Below are positions 42,718-50,894 of a stretch of 64,000 nt of DNA, one piece after another; within the stretch, counting starts at the first letter, position 1, and every line of letters begins with the position of its first letter. The stretch spans positions 1 through 64,000 of the forward strand of contig JAHEMJ010000015.1 in the NCBI GenBank assembly GCA_024643725.1, in the 5' to 3' direction. The position numbers were made by a program, and so were the translations under genes. The notes under the pieces are model-generated. The model was not told the DNA's origin. It made no database searches and saw only the letters and a list, made by a program, of their open reading frames with translations. The stretch is from Crocinitomicaceae bacterium (GTDB lineage Bacteria > Bacteroidota > Bacteroidia > Flavobacteriales_D > Crocinitomicaceae).

Positions 42718-43656
42718 TTATCCGTTCGCAATCATGTTATCTAATACATCCATGACACTTTTCACTGCATCAGCAGATTCTACTAAAAGCGCACGTTCAG
42801 CATCGTTCAATTGCAATTCGATGATTTTCTCGATTCCGTTTTTCCCAAGAACGACAGGAACACCTAAATAGATATCCTTCATTCCGTACTCTCCTTGCAA
42901 CCAAGCACATACTGGGAAAATACGTTTTTGGTCGCGAACAATCGCTTCTACCATTTGAGCGGCAGCTGCACCTGGCGCGTACCAAGCTGAAGTACCTAAT
43001 AATTTCACGATTTCACCACCGCCGAATTTCGTGCGTTCGATGATTTCGTTCAATTTAGACTCTTCGATTAATTCTGTTACCGGAATTCCACCAACTGTTG
43101 TGTAACGTGGAAGTGGAACCATTGTATCTCCGTGTCCACCCATCAACACTGCTTGAATGTCCTTCGGTGATACGTTCAACTCCGTCGCCAAAAACGCACG
43201 GTAACGAGCTGTATCCAATACTCCGGCCATACCAAATACTTTATTTGGATCTGTGTTGGCGTTCAAATAAGCACAATACGTCATGACATCCAATGGATTG
43301 GAAACAACAACGATAATGGCGTTTGGCGAATACTTCACGATGTTCTCAGTCACGGTCTTAACAATACCTGCATTGGTAGCGATAAGGTCGTCACGAGACA
43401 TTCCCGGTTTTCTTGGTAAACCTGAAGTAATGACCACTACATCAGAATCTGCTGTTTTCGCGTAATCATTTGTTGAACCAATTGTACGAGAATCATACAA
43501 GTTGATTGGAGACGTTTGCCAAATATCCAAAGCTTTTCCTTCCGCAAAACCTTCTTTGATATCTAATAAAACAATTTCGTTAGCGATTTCTCTTTGTGCT
43601 AACACATCTGCACAGGTTGCACCTACATTACCTGCACCTACTACGGTTACTTTCAT
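42718..43656 (-). CDS. mdh: Malate dehydrogenase
   Basis: Mdh interconverts malate and oxaloacetate with NAD in the citric acid cycle. From ATG 43656 the 312-residue protein starts MKVTVVGAGNVGATCADVL (dinucleotide-binding G-x-G-x-x-G). It shows VVITSGLPRKPGMSRDDLI, the NAD-loop with substrate-binding Arg, VVSNPLDVMTYCAY and catalytic His in VLMGGHGDTMVPL, with the downstream GGGEIVKLLGTSAWYAPGAA block. This is the LDH-like (type 3) MDH form used in Bacteroidota. An upstream in-frame start would add 37 residues unlike the family. A strong terminator follows. Confidence 0.95.
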   Translation of the reverse strand: MKVTVVGAGNVGATCADVLAQREIANEIVLLDIKEGFAEGKALDIWQTSPINLYDSRTIGSTNDYAKTADSDVVVITSGLPRKPGMSRDDLIATNAGIVKTVTENIVKYSPNAIIVVVSNPLDVMTYCAYLNANTDPNKVFGMAGVLDTARYRAFLATELNVSPKDIQAVLMGGHGDTMVPLPRYTTVGGIPVTELIEESKLNEIIERTKFGGGEIVKLLGTSAWYAPGAAAAQMVEAIVRDQKRIFPVCAWLQGEYGMKDIYLGVPVVLGKNGIEKIIELQLNDAERALLVESADAVKSVMDVLDNMIANG

Positions 43657-43804
43657 TTGATCTGGTATTAGTTCGTAATTGCTTAATAGCGACACGAATT
43701 TAGTGAATTTGAGCAAATTTTGGTTTTTTTGGTCCTTATTTTCGTTTTTATTTCTTTTTACAGGCAACCGTCGTAACTTCGAGACGTTTAAAATTTGTTG
43801 AAAA

Positions 43805-44377
43805 TTGGAGAACCAGGGTCATTTAAAGGAAATTGTGGAGGGATGCATCCGTGGCGAACGACGTTCGCAGGAGGCATTGTTTAAGCAATTTTATGGAAAA
43901 ATGATGGCGGTATGTCTTCGTTACATGACGGACCGAGATACTGCGCAAGAGGTGCTACAAGAAGCATTTTTAAAGGTCTTTGACAAATTGGAAGTTTTTG
44001 ATTTCAAAGGCTCTTTAGAAGGATGGATTCGTCGCATTGTGGCCAACACAGCGATTGACGCCCTTCGAAAGGCCAAACGCTCTCCTTTTTTGAGTGATCA
44101 GGATACTGATTTCAAGCAGGCAGGACGCGACGAAATGGTTGAGCAAGAAGAACTGGACTTACTCGGACTCAAAGCCGAGGTAGCCATGGAGGCCATTTCG
44201 AAATTGTCTCCCGCCTACCGAACGGTTTTTAACTTGTTCGTCCTAGAGGACTGTTCACACAAAGAAATTGCTGACATGCTAGGCATCAGTGAGGGAACTT
44301 CAAAATCCAATTTGGCGAAGGCAAAAATGAACCTTCAACGTATATTAAATGAGAAATTCATACACATCGAGAAATGA
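43805..44377 (+). CDS. ECF-type RNA polymerase sigma factor
   Basis: A 190-residue sigma-70 family protein. Region 2 shows YMTDRDTAQEVLQEAFLKVFDKL and LEGWIRRIVANTAIDALRKAK. Region 4 shows LSPAYRTVFNLFVLEDCSHKEIADMLGISEGTSKSNLAKAKMNLQRIL. The start codon is TTG at 43805, supported by an in-frame TGA two codons upstream. The stop overlaps by 4 bp the start of a membrane protein with a CHU_C/T9SS type B-like end (ATGA), suggesting translational coupling. The divergent mdh gene is on the other side. Confidence 0.9.
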   Translation: MENQGHLKEIVEGCIRGERRSQEALFKQFYGKMMAVCLRYMTDRDTAQEVLQEAFLKVFDKLEVFDFKGSLEGWIRRIVANTAIDALRKAKRSPFLSDQDTDFKQAGRDEMVEQEELDLLGLKAEVAMEAISKLSPAYRTVFNLFVLEDCSHKEIADMLGISEGTSKSNLAKAKMNLQRILNEKFIHIEK

Positions 44378-45618
44378 AAGATGGTTTAGAAAATAGTTTT
44401 AAAGAAGCCTTGAATAATTTCGAGCTTCCCTACGATGGGCAGGCATGGGAGTCTTTAAGTCAAAAGTTAAGTGCCAAAAAATGGTATCAAGCTTCAAGCG
44501 TGAAATGGTCGGCTGCTCTATTGGTTGCAGTCGGACTTTCTGCATATTTTGTTATAAATAGCTCCAATTCAAATACGGCCAAATTAACGGTTGCAAAAAC
44601 AACACATCAAGAAACGAAACCAACATCAAGCTTAGTAACAATCCAAAAAGAAACAGCTAACACATCGGATGTTCAAAAATTAGAAACGAAAGAAAACGGA
44701 GAAAGAAAACAACTAGAAGAAGTACCTCCAATAATTGAATTTATTTCCGAAATGATTCCTCATTCCATCCCGTTAAATAATGAAAATGACATGAATGGAG
44801 TTGCAACGGAAACGAGTGTAAATCCAGAACCTACACCTTCATTCAATGGTAGCGCTGTAATTTATGACTTTAAAAATAGATGTCAAGGCGAAACATTCCA
44901 ATTGGAAGGAAGTCGCTACAATGAACGCGTTGTAACTTACGCTGGAAAAACACTACATTTTACCTACAATGAAGCCATTTCATTGAAATTAAATGAAGTT
45001 GGCAAAGTGAGTATCTCAGGCAACTCAGGTCCTTACGGACAATATGAGTTCATGGGAAGTTTTGACGTGAATCCAGCTCCATCCATCAGCTTAACGATTG
45101 ACCGTAACCTCAATTACGAAGATGGATTGCCGAAAATTAATATGTCCGTCGATGCAACGGATGCACAGCTTTCTTGGGTTTCGAATGTGAAATTGGACAC
45201 TTACCAAGGGAAAACGTCCAATGTCCTTGCCTTTGAAAAAGGAATTGCCATCGTAGAAGTTCAAGCATTAGGCGCAGCAGGTTGTAAATCCAAAGAAAAA
45301 GAGATGATTAGCATTTCAGAGGACTACAATTTACTTGCTGTGAACGCGTTTAATCCACAATCCATGGACAGCCGAAACAGTAGCTTCATGCCTTTCGCTT
45401 TGACCATTCGTCAAACGCCATTTAAATTGATGATCCTAGATCCAGATAATGGTGGACTCATATTCCAATCAACAGATGCAAGCAATGCATGGGATGGAAT
45501 TGACCGACGCGATGGGAAGATGGTTCCTTCCAACAAAGCGTACATTTGGAAAGTGGTTCTTCAAAATCCAGTTGCTGGAGAAAAAGGAGAGTACCGCGGG
45601 ACCATTGTTCGCATGTAG
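44374..45618 (+). CDS. Putative anti-sigma factor with CHU_C/T9SS type B-like C-terminal domain
   Basis: Residues 1-44 are a cytoplasmic head (KEALNNFELPYDGQAWESLSQKLSAK) typical of Bacteroidota sigma-linked membrane proteins. Residues about 45-62 are one membrane helix (WSAALLVAVGLSAYFVI), and the rest is periplasmic. Ig-like strands occupy about 165-310. The last 90 residues resemble the CHU_C (gliding-associated, T9SS type B) domain: NAFNPQSMDSRNSSFMPF, the FKLMILDPDNGGLIFQS strand, then NAWDG and VPSNKAYIWKVVL. In cargo proteins this domain directs export, yet here it hangs on an inner-membrane protein coupled to a sigma factor. The gene overlaps the ECF sigma gene by 4 bp. Confidence 0.6.
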   Translation: MKDGLENSFKEALNNFELPYDGQAWESLSQKLSAKKWYQASSVKWSAALLVAVGLSAYFVINSSNSNTAKLTVAKTTHQETKPTSSLVTIQKETANTSDVQKLETKENGERKQLEEVPPIIEFISEMIPHSIPLNNENDMNGVATETSVNPEPTPSFNGSAVIYDFKNRCQGETFQLEGSRYNERVVTYAGKTLHFTYNEAISLKLNEVGKVSISGNSGPYGQYEFMGSFDVNPAPSISLTIDRNLNYEDGLPKINMSVDATDAQLSWVSNVKLDTYQGKTSNVLAFEKGIAIVEVQALGAAGCKSKEKEMISISEDYNLLAVNAFNPQSMDSRNSSFMPFALTIRQTPFKLMILDPDNGGLIFQSTDASNAWDGIDRRDGKMVPSNKAYIWKVVLQNPVAGEKGEYRGTIVRM

Positions 45619-45668
45619 AAAAAACGGAATTGTTGGGATGAGGGGATAAAATTCCCGAGGATTATCGT

Positions 45669-45676
45669 TATTTTTG
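45669..45676 (+). promoter_or_regulatory. Bacteroidota-type -7 element upstream of mutL
   Basis: TATTTTTG matches TAnnTTTG and ends 9 bp before a 28-codon frame (ATG 45686) that overlaps the mutL start. No good -33 element is seen. Confidence 0.45.
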
Positions 45677-45685
45677 TGAGTAACG

Positions 45686-45772
45686 ATGGACATGAACAAA
45701 CCACACTTCAAACGTACTTTTTCGCAATCCTCTTGGACTTTTTCTAACCAATTTAAATTGAGTTGGATATGA
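45686..45772 (+). CDS. Possible 28-residue leader peptide overlapping mutL
   Basis: ATG 45686 opens a frame that ends with TGA 45770-45772, overlapping the mutL ATG as ATGA. The peptide is MDMNKPHFKRTFSQS followed by WTFSNQFKLSWI. It would give translational coupling into mutL on a nearly leaderless transcript. It may equally be a chance frame in a 100-base untranslated leader. Confidence 0.3.
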   Translation: MDMNKPHFKRTFSQSSWTFSNQFKLSWI

Positions 45773-47595
45773 GTGTGATTCAATTACTTCCTGAGCACAT
45801 TGCCAATCAAATCGCAGCGGGTGAAGTGATTCAACGTCCGGCATCTGTCGTGAAAGAACTCATGGAAAACTCCATCGATGCAAAAGCAACATATGTCCAG
45901 TTGATCATCAAAGATGCGGGAAAAACGCTCATTCAAGTGGTGGACGATGGCGATGGGATGACACCTGAAGATGCCGTAAAGTGTTTTCAACGTCATGCCA
46001 CAAGCAAATTAAAAAGTGCCGACGATTTGTTTAAACTTCAAACGAAAGGATTTCGTGGAGAGGCTTTAGCATCAATCGCTTCGATAGCGCACGTGTCCAT
46101 GCGGACCAAACAAGCAACCGTTGAGACAGGGACATTAATTGAAGTGGAAGGGAACACCATTCGCACCAATGAACAAATCGTATGTTCGAAAGGCACGAGT
46201 TTCGAAGTGAAAAACTTGTTTTACAATGTCCCGGCGCGACGAAATTTCTTAAAGTCAGAAACCATTGAATTCGGACACATTCGCGACGAGTTTGAACGCG
46301 TAGCATTGGCGCATCCGGAAATAAAATTCAGTTTACATCACAACGGACAAGAAATTTACAATTTACAAGCAGGGGTTTTGCGCATGCGTGTAGCGAGTAT
46401 CTTCGGTCGAAACAGCAACGAACGCTTGGTTCCCATCGAAGAGCAAACCAATATCGTCTCCATCAAAGGATTTCTTGGAAAGCCAGATGCAGCAAGAAAA
46501 ACACGTGGAGAACAGTTCTTTTTTGTGAACAATCGGTATTTCAAGGATTCTTACTTTCATCACGCCATAACAAAGGCCTTCGATGGAATGATCAGTGATA
46601 AACACTATCCAAGTTATTGCATTTATTTGGAAGTCGATCCAGCGAAAATTGACGTGAACATTCATCCAACCAAGACAGAAATAAAATTCGAAGAAGATCG
46701 CTTCATCTATTCTATATTATTGAGCAGCGTGCGTCAAGCTTTGGGAAAACACAACATCTTCCCTACCCTTGATTTTGAAACCGAAACGAGTTTTGACATC
46801 CCCAGTTCCTTCCGTAAAACGGAACCGGTAGAACCCCAAATTGTGGTGGATCCAAGTTTCAATCCATTCCAATCTTCTAGACCTTCAACTAGTTCTGGTG
46901 GAAATGGATTTACAAAAGCATTGAAGAATGAAGGATTCGGACAAGCAATTCCTAGTCCTGGCGATTGGGAAAATTTCTACCAAATTGAAGAGCAATCAAG
47001 CTTAGATGATACACCGACTCCATCATTAGGCTTGCACGAAGAACGAGAATCAGGCAGTTACTTACTGCATGACCGATACGTTTTTTCGCCAACGAAATCT
47101 GGATTATTAGTCATCGATGTCAAGCGTGCCAAATGGCGCATTTTATACGATGAGTTAATTGGACGATTTATTCACCAAGCACTGGATAGTCAACAATTGC
47201 TGTTTCCAATTGAGAAAGAAGTCTCTGCAAATGAATTGGATTTGTGGAAAATGCATGGCAAACTTTTAAATCAACTCGGATTTCATAGCACCATAGAAGC
47301 AGATGTTTTGTCCATTCACGGGGTTCCTGCAGTATTGCCGGAAAACGCCATCGATGCTTGCATTGACTCTTTATTATCCGATTTACAAGACCGCGATATT
47401 GATCAAGGAGATGTCGCACATCACCTAGTAAAGCGATTGACACAAAACGCCTCCAAAGATGCGGTCATTCGTCGACCAGAAGAAGCACAAGCGTTGATTG
47501 AGTCCTTGTTCCAGTGTGAAGAACACGCCTTGGCTCCAAACGGAAAGAAAATCATGCATACCTTATCCCTAACCGAAATACAAGCAAACTTTTAA
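45769..47595 (+). CDS. mutL: DNA mismatch repair protein MutL, endonuclease motif degenerate
   Basis: MutL links MutS mismatch recognition to strand removal. From ATG 45769 the 608-residue protein begins MSVIQLLPEHIANQIAAGEVIQRP, with GHKL ATPase motifs in ENSIDAKATYVQL, VVDDGDGM and TKGFRGEALASIA, then KGTSFEVKNLFYNVPARR and VNIHPTKTEIKF. The C-terminal domain (from about 425) has RYVFSPTKSGLLVIDVKRAKWRILYDE. In endonuclease-type MutL this position carries DQHAxxER; here it reads D450-V-K-R-A-K-W-R, so the metal-binding motif appears lost. The distal PNGKK region remains recognisable. The start is chosen over a TTG two codons upstream. mutL is followed 2 bp later by a rhomboid gene. Confidence 0.93.
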   Translation: MSVIQLLPEHIANQIAAGEVIQRPASVVKELMENSIDAKATYVQLIIKDAGKTLIQVVDDGDGMTPEDAVKCFQRHATSKLKSADDLFKLQTKGFRGEALASIASIAHVSMRTKQATVETGTLIEVEGNTIRTNEQIVCSKGTSFEVKNLFYNVPARRNFLKSETIEFGHIRDEFERVALAHPEIKFSLHHNGQEIYNLQAGVLRMRVASIFGRNSNERLVPIEEQTNIVSIKGFLGKPDAARKTRGEQFFFVNNRYFKDSYFHHAITKAFDGMISDKHYPSYCIYLEVDPAKIDVNIHPTKTEIKFEEDRFIYSILLSSVRQALGKHNIFPTLDFETETSFDIPSSFRKTEPVEPQIVVDPSFNPFQSSRPSTSSGGNGFTKALKNEGFGQAIPSPGDWENFYQIEEQSSLDDTPTPSLGLHEERESGSYLLHDRYVFSPTKSGLLVIDVKRAKWRILYDELIGRFIHQALDSQQLLFPIEKEVSANELDLWKMHGKLLNQLGFHSTIEADVLSIHGVPAVLPENAIDACIDSLLSDLQDRDIDQGDVAHHLVKRLTQNASKDAVIRRPEEAQALIESLFQCEEHALAPNGKKIMHTLSLTEIQANF

Positions 47596-47597
47596 TC

Positions 47598-48332
47598 ATG
47601 TTCAATCAACTTCCACAAGTAACAAAAAACATCATCCTACTGAACATCATGTTCTTTGTAGCAACGTGGGTTTTACAATTGCAAGGAATCGATTTAACGG
47701 CAAGCATGGGTGCTCATTACGTCAACTCCCCCCTATTTAAACCGTATCAAATTGTCACGCATTTCTTTATGCATGGTGGATTCTTTCATATTTTGTTTAA
47801 TATGTACTTATTCGCCATTTTGGGCGCGTATTTAGAACACATTTGGGGTCCAAAACGATTCTTTATTTTCTATGTTGCCTCCGCTCTTGGTGCTTTTGCT
47901 TTGTATAATATTTTAGGTGTCTATGAAATTTCCCAGTTAAAATCAGCGATTATTGCGGAAGGATTCAATTTGGACGAAATCAATCAACTGATTATCAATA
48001 ACAATCGAAACGAATTACTTGCAACGAACTCAGGAGTCGTTGTGCAATATGCTTCCATGTGTTTCACACCGATTGTTGGTGCCTCTGGAGCCATTTTTGG
48101 TGTGATGACAGCCTTTGCCATCCTTTTTCCAAATACCGAGTTTCGTTTATATTTTGCCATACCAGTGAAAGCGAAGTACTTCGTCGCAGCGTATTTTTTA
48201 ATTGAAGTTTATTTGTCCTTCCAAAACAATCCGAATGACAATACCGCACATTTAGCCCATGTTGGCGGAGCCATCGTTGGGGCAATTATCGTCTTGTTTT
48301 GGAGAAAGGCGGATCGATCAAATTTTTGGTAA
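47598..48332 (+). CDS. Rhomboid family intramembrane serine protease
   Basis: This 244-residue membrane protein shows the rhomboid core: HGGFFHILFNMYLF, the catalytic Ser in VGASGAIFGVMTAF (Ser163) and His in NTAHLAHVGGAIVG (His221), with YLEHIWGPKRFFIFY between them. Six hydrophobic helices are present. An insert of about 45 residues (LKSAIIAEGFNLDEINQLIINN) lies between helices, which is common in Bacteroidota members. Substrates are unknown. It follows mutL by 2 bp and abuts a second rhomboid with no gap. Confidence 0.88.
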   Translation: MFNQLPQVTKNIILLNIMFFVATWVLQLQGIDLTASMGAHYVNSPLFKPYQIVTHFFMHGGFFHILFNMYLFAILGAYLEHIWGPKRFFIFYVASALGAFALYNILGVYEISQLKSAIIAEGFNLDEINQLIINNNRNELLATNSGVVVQYASMCFTPIVGASGAIFGVMTAFAILFPNTEFRLYFAIPVKAKYFVAAYFLIEVYLSFQNNPNDNTAHLAHVGGAIVGAIIVLFWRKADRSNFW

Positions 48333-49226
48333 ATGCAAAGTAGAAATTTCATAGAGGAAATCAAACATCAATTGCGTTCAGGTTCGATGACAAATCGACT
48401 GATCATTGTCAACGTATGTGTGTTTCTCTTGATTATTCTTCTTCAAAAAAGTGTTATTCTTTTTAAACTCAATCCATTTATTGCGGTAGAAATCATTCAC
48501 CGTGTCTTCGAACTTAACAGTTCATTAGGCGCATTTGTGCAAGCTCCATGGGGATTATTTACGAGTATTTTTACACACGAACAATTTGGACATTTACTGT
48601 TCAATATGTTGTTTCTTTATTTCTCCGGGACCTTCTTCGAGCAGTTTTTTAGTCGAAAAAAGTTATTGCTGACGTACATTTTTGGAGGTATTGCTGGTGG
48701 ATTACTCGAGATTATTGCAAACAACCTTTTTCCGGCATTAGAAGGCGTAAATGTTGTTATTCTCGGTGCTTCTGGATCCATCATGGCGATTTTCACAGCC
48801 CTGGCGTTCCATCAACCGAATCTTCAAGTTCAATTATTTGGCATTTTTCCGATTCGCATTTATTTCCTTGCGTTGTTCTTTTTATTCAAGGACCTCATCA
48901 ACATTGGAACCGATGATCAAATTGCGCATTTTGCGCATTTGGGAGGTGCTATTTTTGGACTTTTGTCCATACGCAACTTATATTCCTCCAAGAATATACT
49001 CACGCAACTCGAAGTTTTCTTTGCTAAATTTCCTAAACGAGGTAAATCAAAGCCAACGTCAAGCCGTCAAAACGCACGCTATAAAACGGATGAAGAATTC
49101 AACAGCGAAAAGCGGCAAAAACAAGAGCGAATGGATCAAATCCTCGATAAAATATCGAAGTCTGGTTATGACTCCTTAAGTAAAGCGGAAAAGGATTTCC
49201 TATTTAATCAAAGTAAAAATGGCTAA
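48333..49226 (+). CDS. Second rhomboid family protease with C-terminal cytoplasmic tail
   Basis: The rhomboid core has EQFGHLLFNMLFLYFSGTFFEQF, the catalytic Ser in ILGASGSIMAIFTAL (Ser147) and the His helix in DQIAHFAHLGGAIFG. After the membrane part (to about 220), a charged tail includes ARYKTDEEFNSEKRQKQERMD and SLSKAEKDFLFNQS, resembling the DUF6576 tail of Bacteroidota rhomboids. It directly abuts the first rhomboid (next base) and overlaps the EEP-family gene by 8 bp. The two copies probably arose by tandem duplication and may form a heterodimer or have split specificities. Confidence 0.85.
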   Translation: MQSRNFIEEIKHQLRSGSMTNRLIIVNVCVFLLIILLQKSVILFKLNPFIAVEIIHRVFELNSSLGAFVQAPWGLFTSIFTHEQFGHLLFNMLFLYFSGTFFEQFFSRKKLLLTYIFGGIAGGLLEIIANNLFPALEGVNVVILGASGSIMAIFTALAFHQPNLQVQLFGIFPIRIYFLALFFLFKDLINIGTDDQIAHFAHLGGAIFGLLSIRNLYSSKNILTQLEVFFAKFPKRGKSKPTSSRQNARYKTDEEFNSEKRQKQERMDQILDKISKSGYDSLSKAEKDFLFNQSKNG

Positions 49227-50337
49227 TCTTTTCCAACGTATTTTTCGGTTTTCATCGGTTTTCAAAATGGCAAGCCTTATCAGTTTTGGCGCCATTATTC
49301 TATGTTACCTCAGTCCTTTTATTCATCCAAAAACACTCTCTATTCTTCCATTTTTTGGATTGATGTACCCCGTTTTATTGGGAATCAATCTAGCTTGGTT
49401 GTTGATTTGGAGTTTGGCTCGATCCAAATGGGCAGTTTACACGCTGATCGTTTTGGGTTTGGGTGGTAAAATGCACTTTCGAAGCTTGGCATTTTCCAAT
49501 AATCCCACTGCTGACTCCAATGGATTGAAACTCTTAACTTACAATGTTCGTCTGTTCGACTTGTTTAATCCGAGTTTCACTGAAGCGGTAAAACACCGCA
49601 ATGAAATTTTTGCGTACATCCGACGAACCAACCCGGATGTGCTCTGTCTGCAAGAATATTACCGTCAAGACAAACCCACCGATTTCGAAGTGGTGGACTC
49701 CTTATTTTCCATTATGGGTAATCGTAACTACCATGAACGAAGTGCACACAAACGAAGTACACGTCAGAATTATGGGATTGCCATGTTTTCAAAATTCCCA
49801 ATCATTGCGAAGGGCGATGTCATGTTTGAATCGCAAGGAAGCTCTGATTTCAATTATTGCATTTATGCTGATATTGTCAAAAACCAAGACACTTTCCGCG
49901 TGTACAATGTGCATTTACAGTCGATTCGCTTGCACACCGATCCCCACATTGAAAATGGTACAGCGGATGAGGCATTGGGAAATGAACGTGTCATACGAAA
50001 CGTCTTTTCAAAATTGCGTTTGGCTTATTTAAAAAGAGCCGAGCAAGCGAGACGTGTTGTTGAACATATCAAAACATCCCCTTATCCAGTCATTGTCTGT
50101 GGTGATTTCAATGACACCCCGATGTCGTACACTTACAACCAATTCAATCGCTTTTTGAAGGATGCTTTTCGTCAAACCAGTAGCGGAATTGGCTCCACGT
50201 ATATTGGACGTTTGCCAGCAGGTAGAATTGACTACCTATTCTTCGCTCCAACTTTAACGACCAGTGGATTTCAAATTCAACGGGAGGAATTGTCCGATCA
50301 CCGTGCTTTAGTCTGTACTTTTTCTCGTGCCAAATGA
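49219..50337 (+). CDS. Membrane-anchored endonuclease/exonuclease/phosphatase family protein
   Basis: Residues 1-95 contain three hydrophobic helices (FKMASLISFGAIILCYLS, GLMYPVLLGINLAWLLIW, YTLIVLGLGG). Residues about 105-370 form an EEP (DNase I-like) domain with KLLTYNVRLFDLF, NPDVLCLQEYY (Glu), VYNVHLQSIR, PVIVCGDFNDTPMSYTY (Asp/Asn), RIDYLFFAP and LSDHRALVCTF (Asp/His). The domain covers nucleases and inositol or lipid phosphatases; the membrane anchor suggests a lipid or cell-surface substrate. It overlaps the rhomboid gene by 8 bp and the GATase gene by 4 bp. Substrate unproven. Confidence 0.85.
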   Translation: MANLFQRIFRFSSVFKMASLISFGAIILCYLSPFIHPKTLSILPFFGLMYPVLLGINLAWLLIWSLARSKWAVYTLIVLGLGGKMHFRSLAFSNNPTADSNGLKLLTYNVRLFDLFNPSFTEAVKHRNEIFAYIRRTNPDVLCLQEYYRQDKPTDFEVVDSLFSIMGNRNYHERSAHKRSTRQNYGIAMFSKFPIIAKGDVMFESQGSSDFNYCIYADIVKNQDTFRVYNVHLQSIRLHTDPHIENGTADEALGNERVIRNVFSKLRLAYLKRAEQARRVVEHIKTSPYPVIVCGDFNDTPMSYTYNQFNRFLKDAFRQTSSGIGSTYIGRLPAGRIDYLFFAPTLTTSGFQIQREELSDHRALVCTFSRAK

Positions 50338-50894
50338 TGTTGATTGTCGATTGCGGAAGTTCAAAAACACCCTACATCGCATCCATAATGGAAGAGTTTT
50401 GCGATACTAAAACAGTTGGCTTTCACGATTTAACGGAGGAAATGGCGAAAGATGTCCGAGGTATTATTTTTTCAGGAGCGCCTTTATTGATTACGGACAT
50501 CAACATGACACCTTACACAGAGCATGTTTCGTGGATAAAAGAATATCCCAAACCGGTTCTTGGCATTTGCTTCGGTCACCAGTTACTTGGACTTTTACAT
50601 GGAGCGTTCGGTGCAAAAATGAGAGAAGATCGGGATTGGCAAGAAATAGAACGGATTGAAGATTCACCCTTGTTTGATCGCTTACCCGACTGTTTTGATA
50701 TGATGGAGGACCACTGTGAACACATCAATGTCCCACCTGGATTCCGATTAATTGCCGCTTCAGATGCTTGTATTAATGAGGCGATGCAGCACGAGGACAA
50801 ATTCATTTTTGGCGTGCAATTTCATCCCGAAGTTTCCGGAAATTACGGGGCCATTTTATTGGAAAATTTTTACGCTATTTGCGAAGAAAAGTGA
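50334..50894 (+). CDS. Class I glutamine amidotransferase-like protein
   Basis: A 186-residue stand-alone GATase domain. It shows VRGIIFSGAPLLITD (oxyanion strand), the nucleophile Cys in VLGICFGHQLLGLLHGA, and the catalytic His-Glu pair in FGVQFHPEVSGNYG. This is the TrpG/GuaA N-terminal fold that supplies ammonia from glutamine. No synthetase domain is fused, so it needs a partner or acts on other gamma-glutamyl compounds (as in PuuD-like hydrolases). It ends one base before the convergent Crp/Fnr gene and overlaps the EEP gene by 4 bp. Confidence 0.8.
   Translation: MMLIVDCGSSKTPYIASIMEEFCDTKTVGFHDLTEEMAKDVRGIIFSGAPLLITDINMTPYTEHVSWIKEYPKPVLGICFGHQLLGLLHGAFGAKMREDRDWQEIERIEDSPLFDRLPDCFDMMEDHCEHINVPPGFRLIAASDACINEAMQHEDKFIFGVQFHPEVSGNYGAILLENFYAICEEK

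Noticed and set aside
43786..43804. TAAAATTTG-like -7 element before the ECF gene at 43805
   Set aside because: One extra base between TA and TTTG compared with the consensus.
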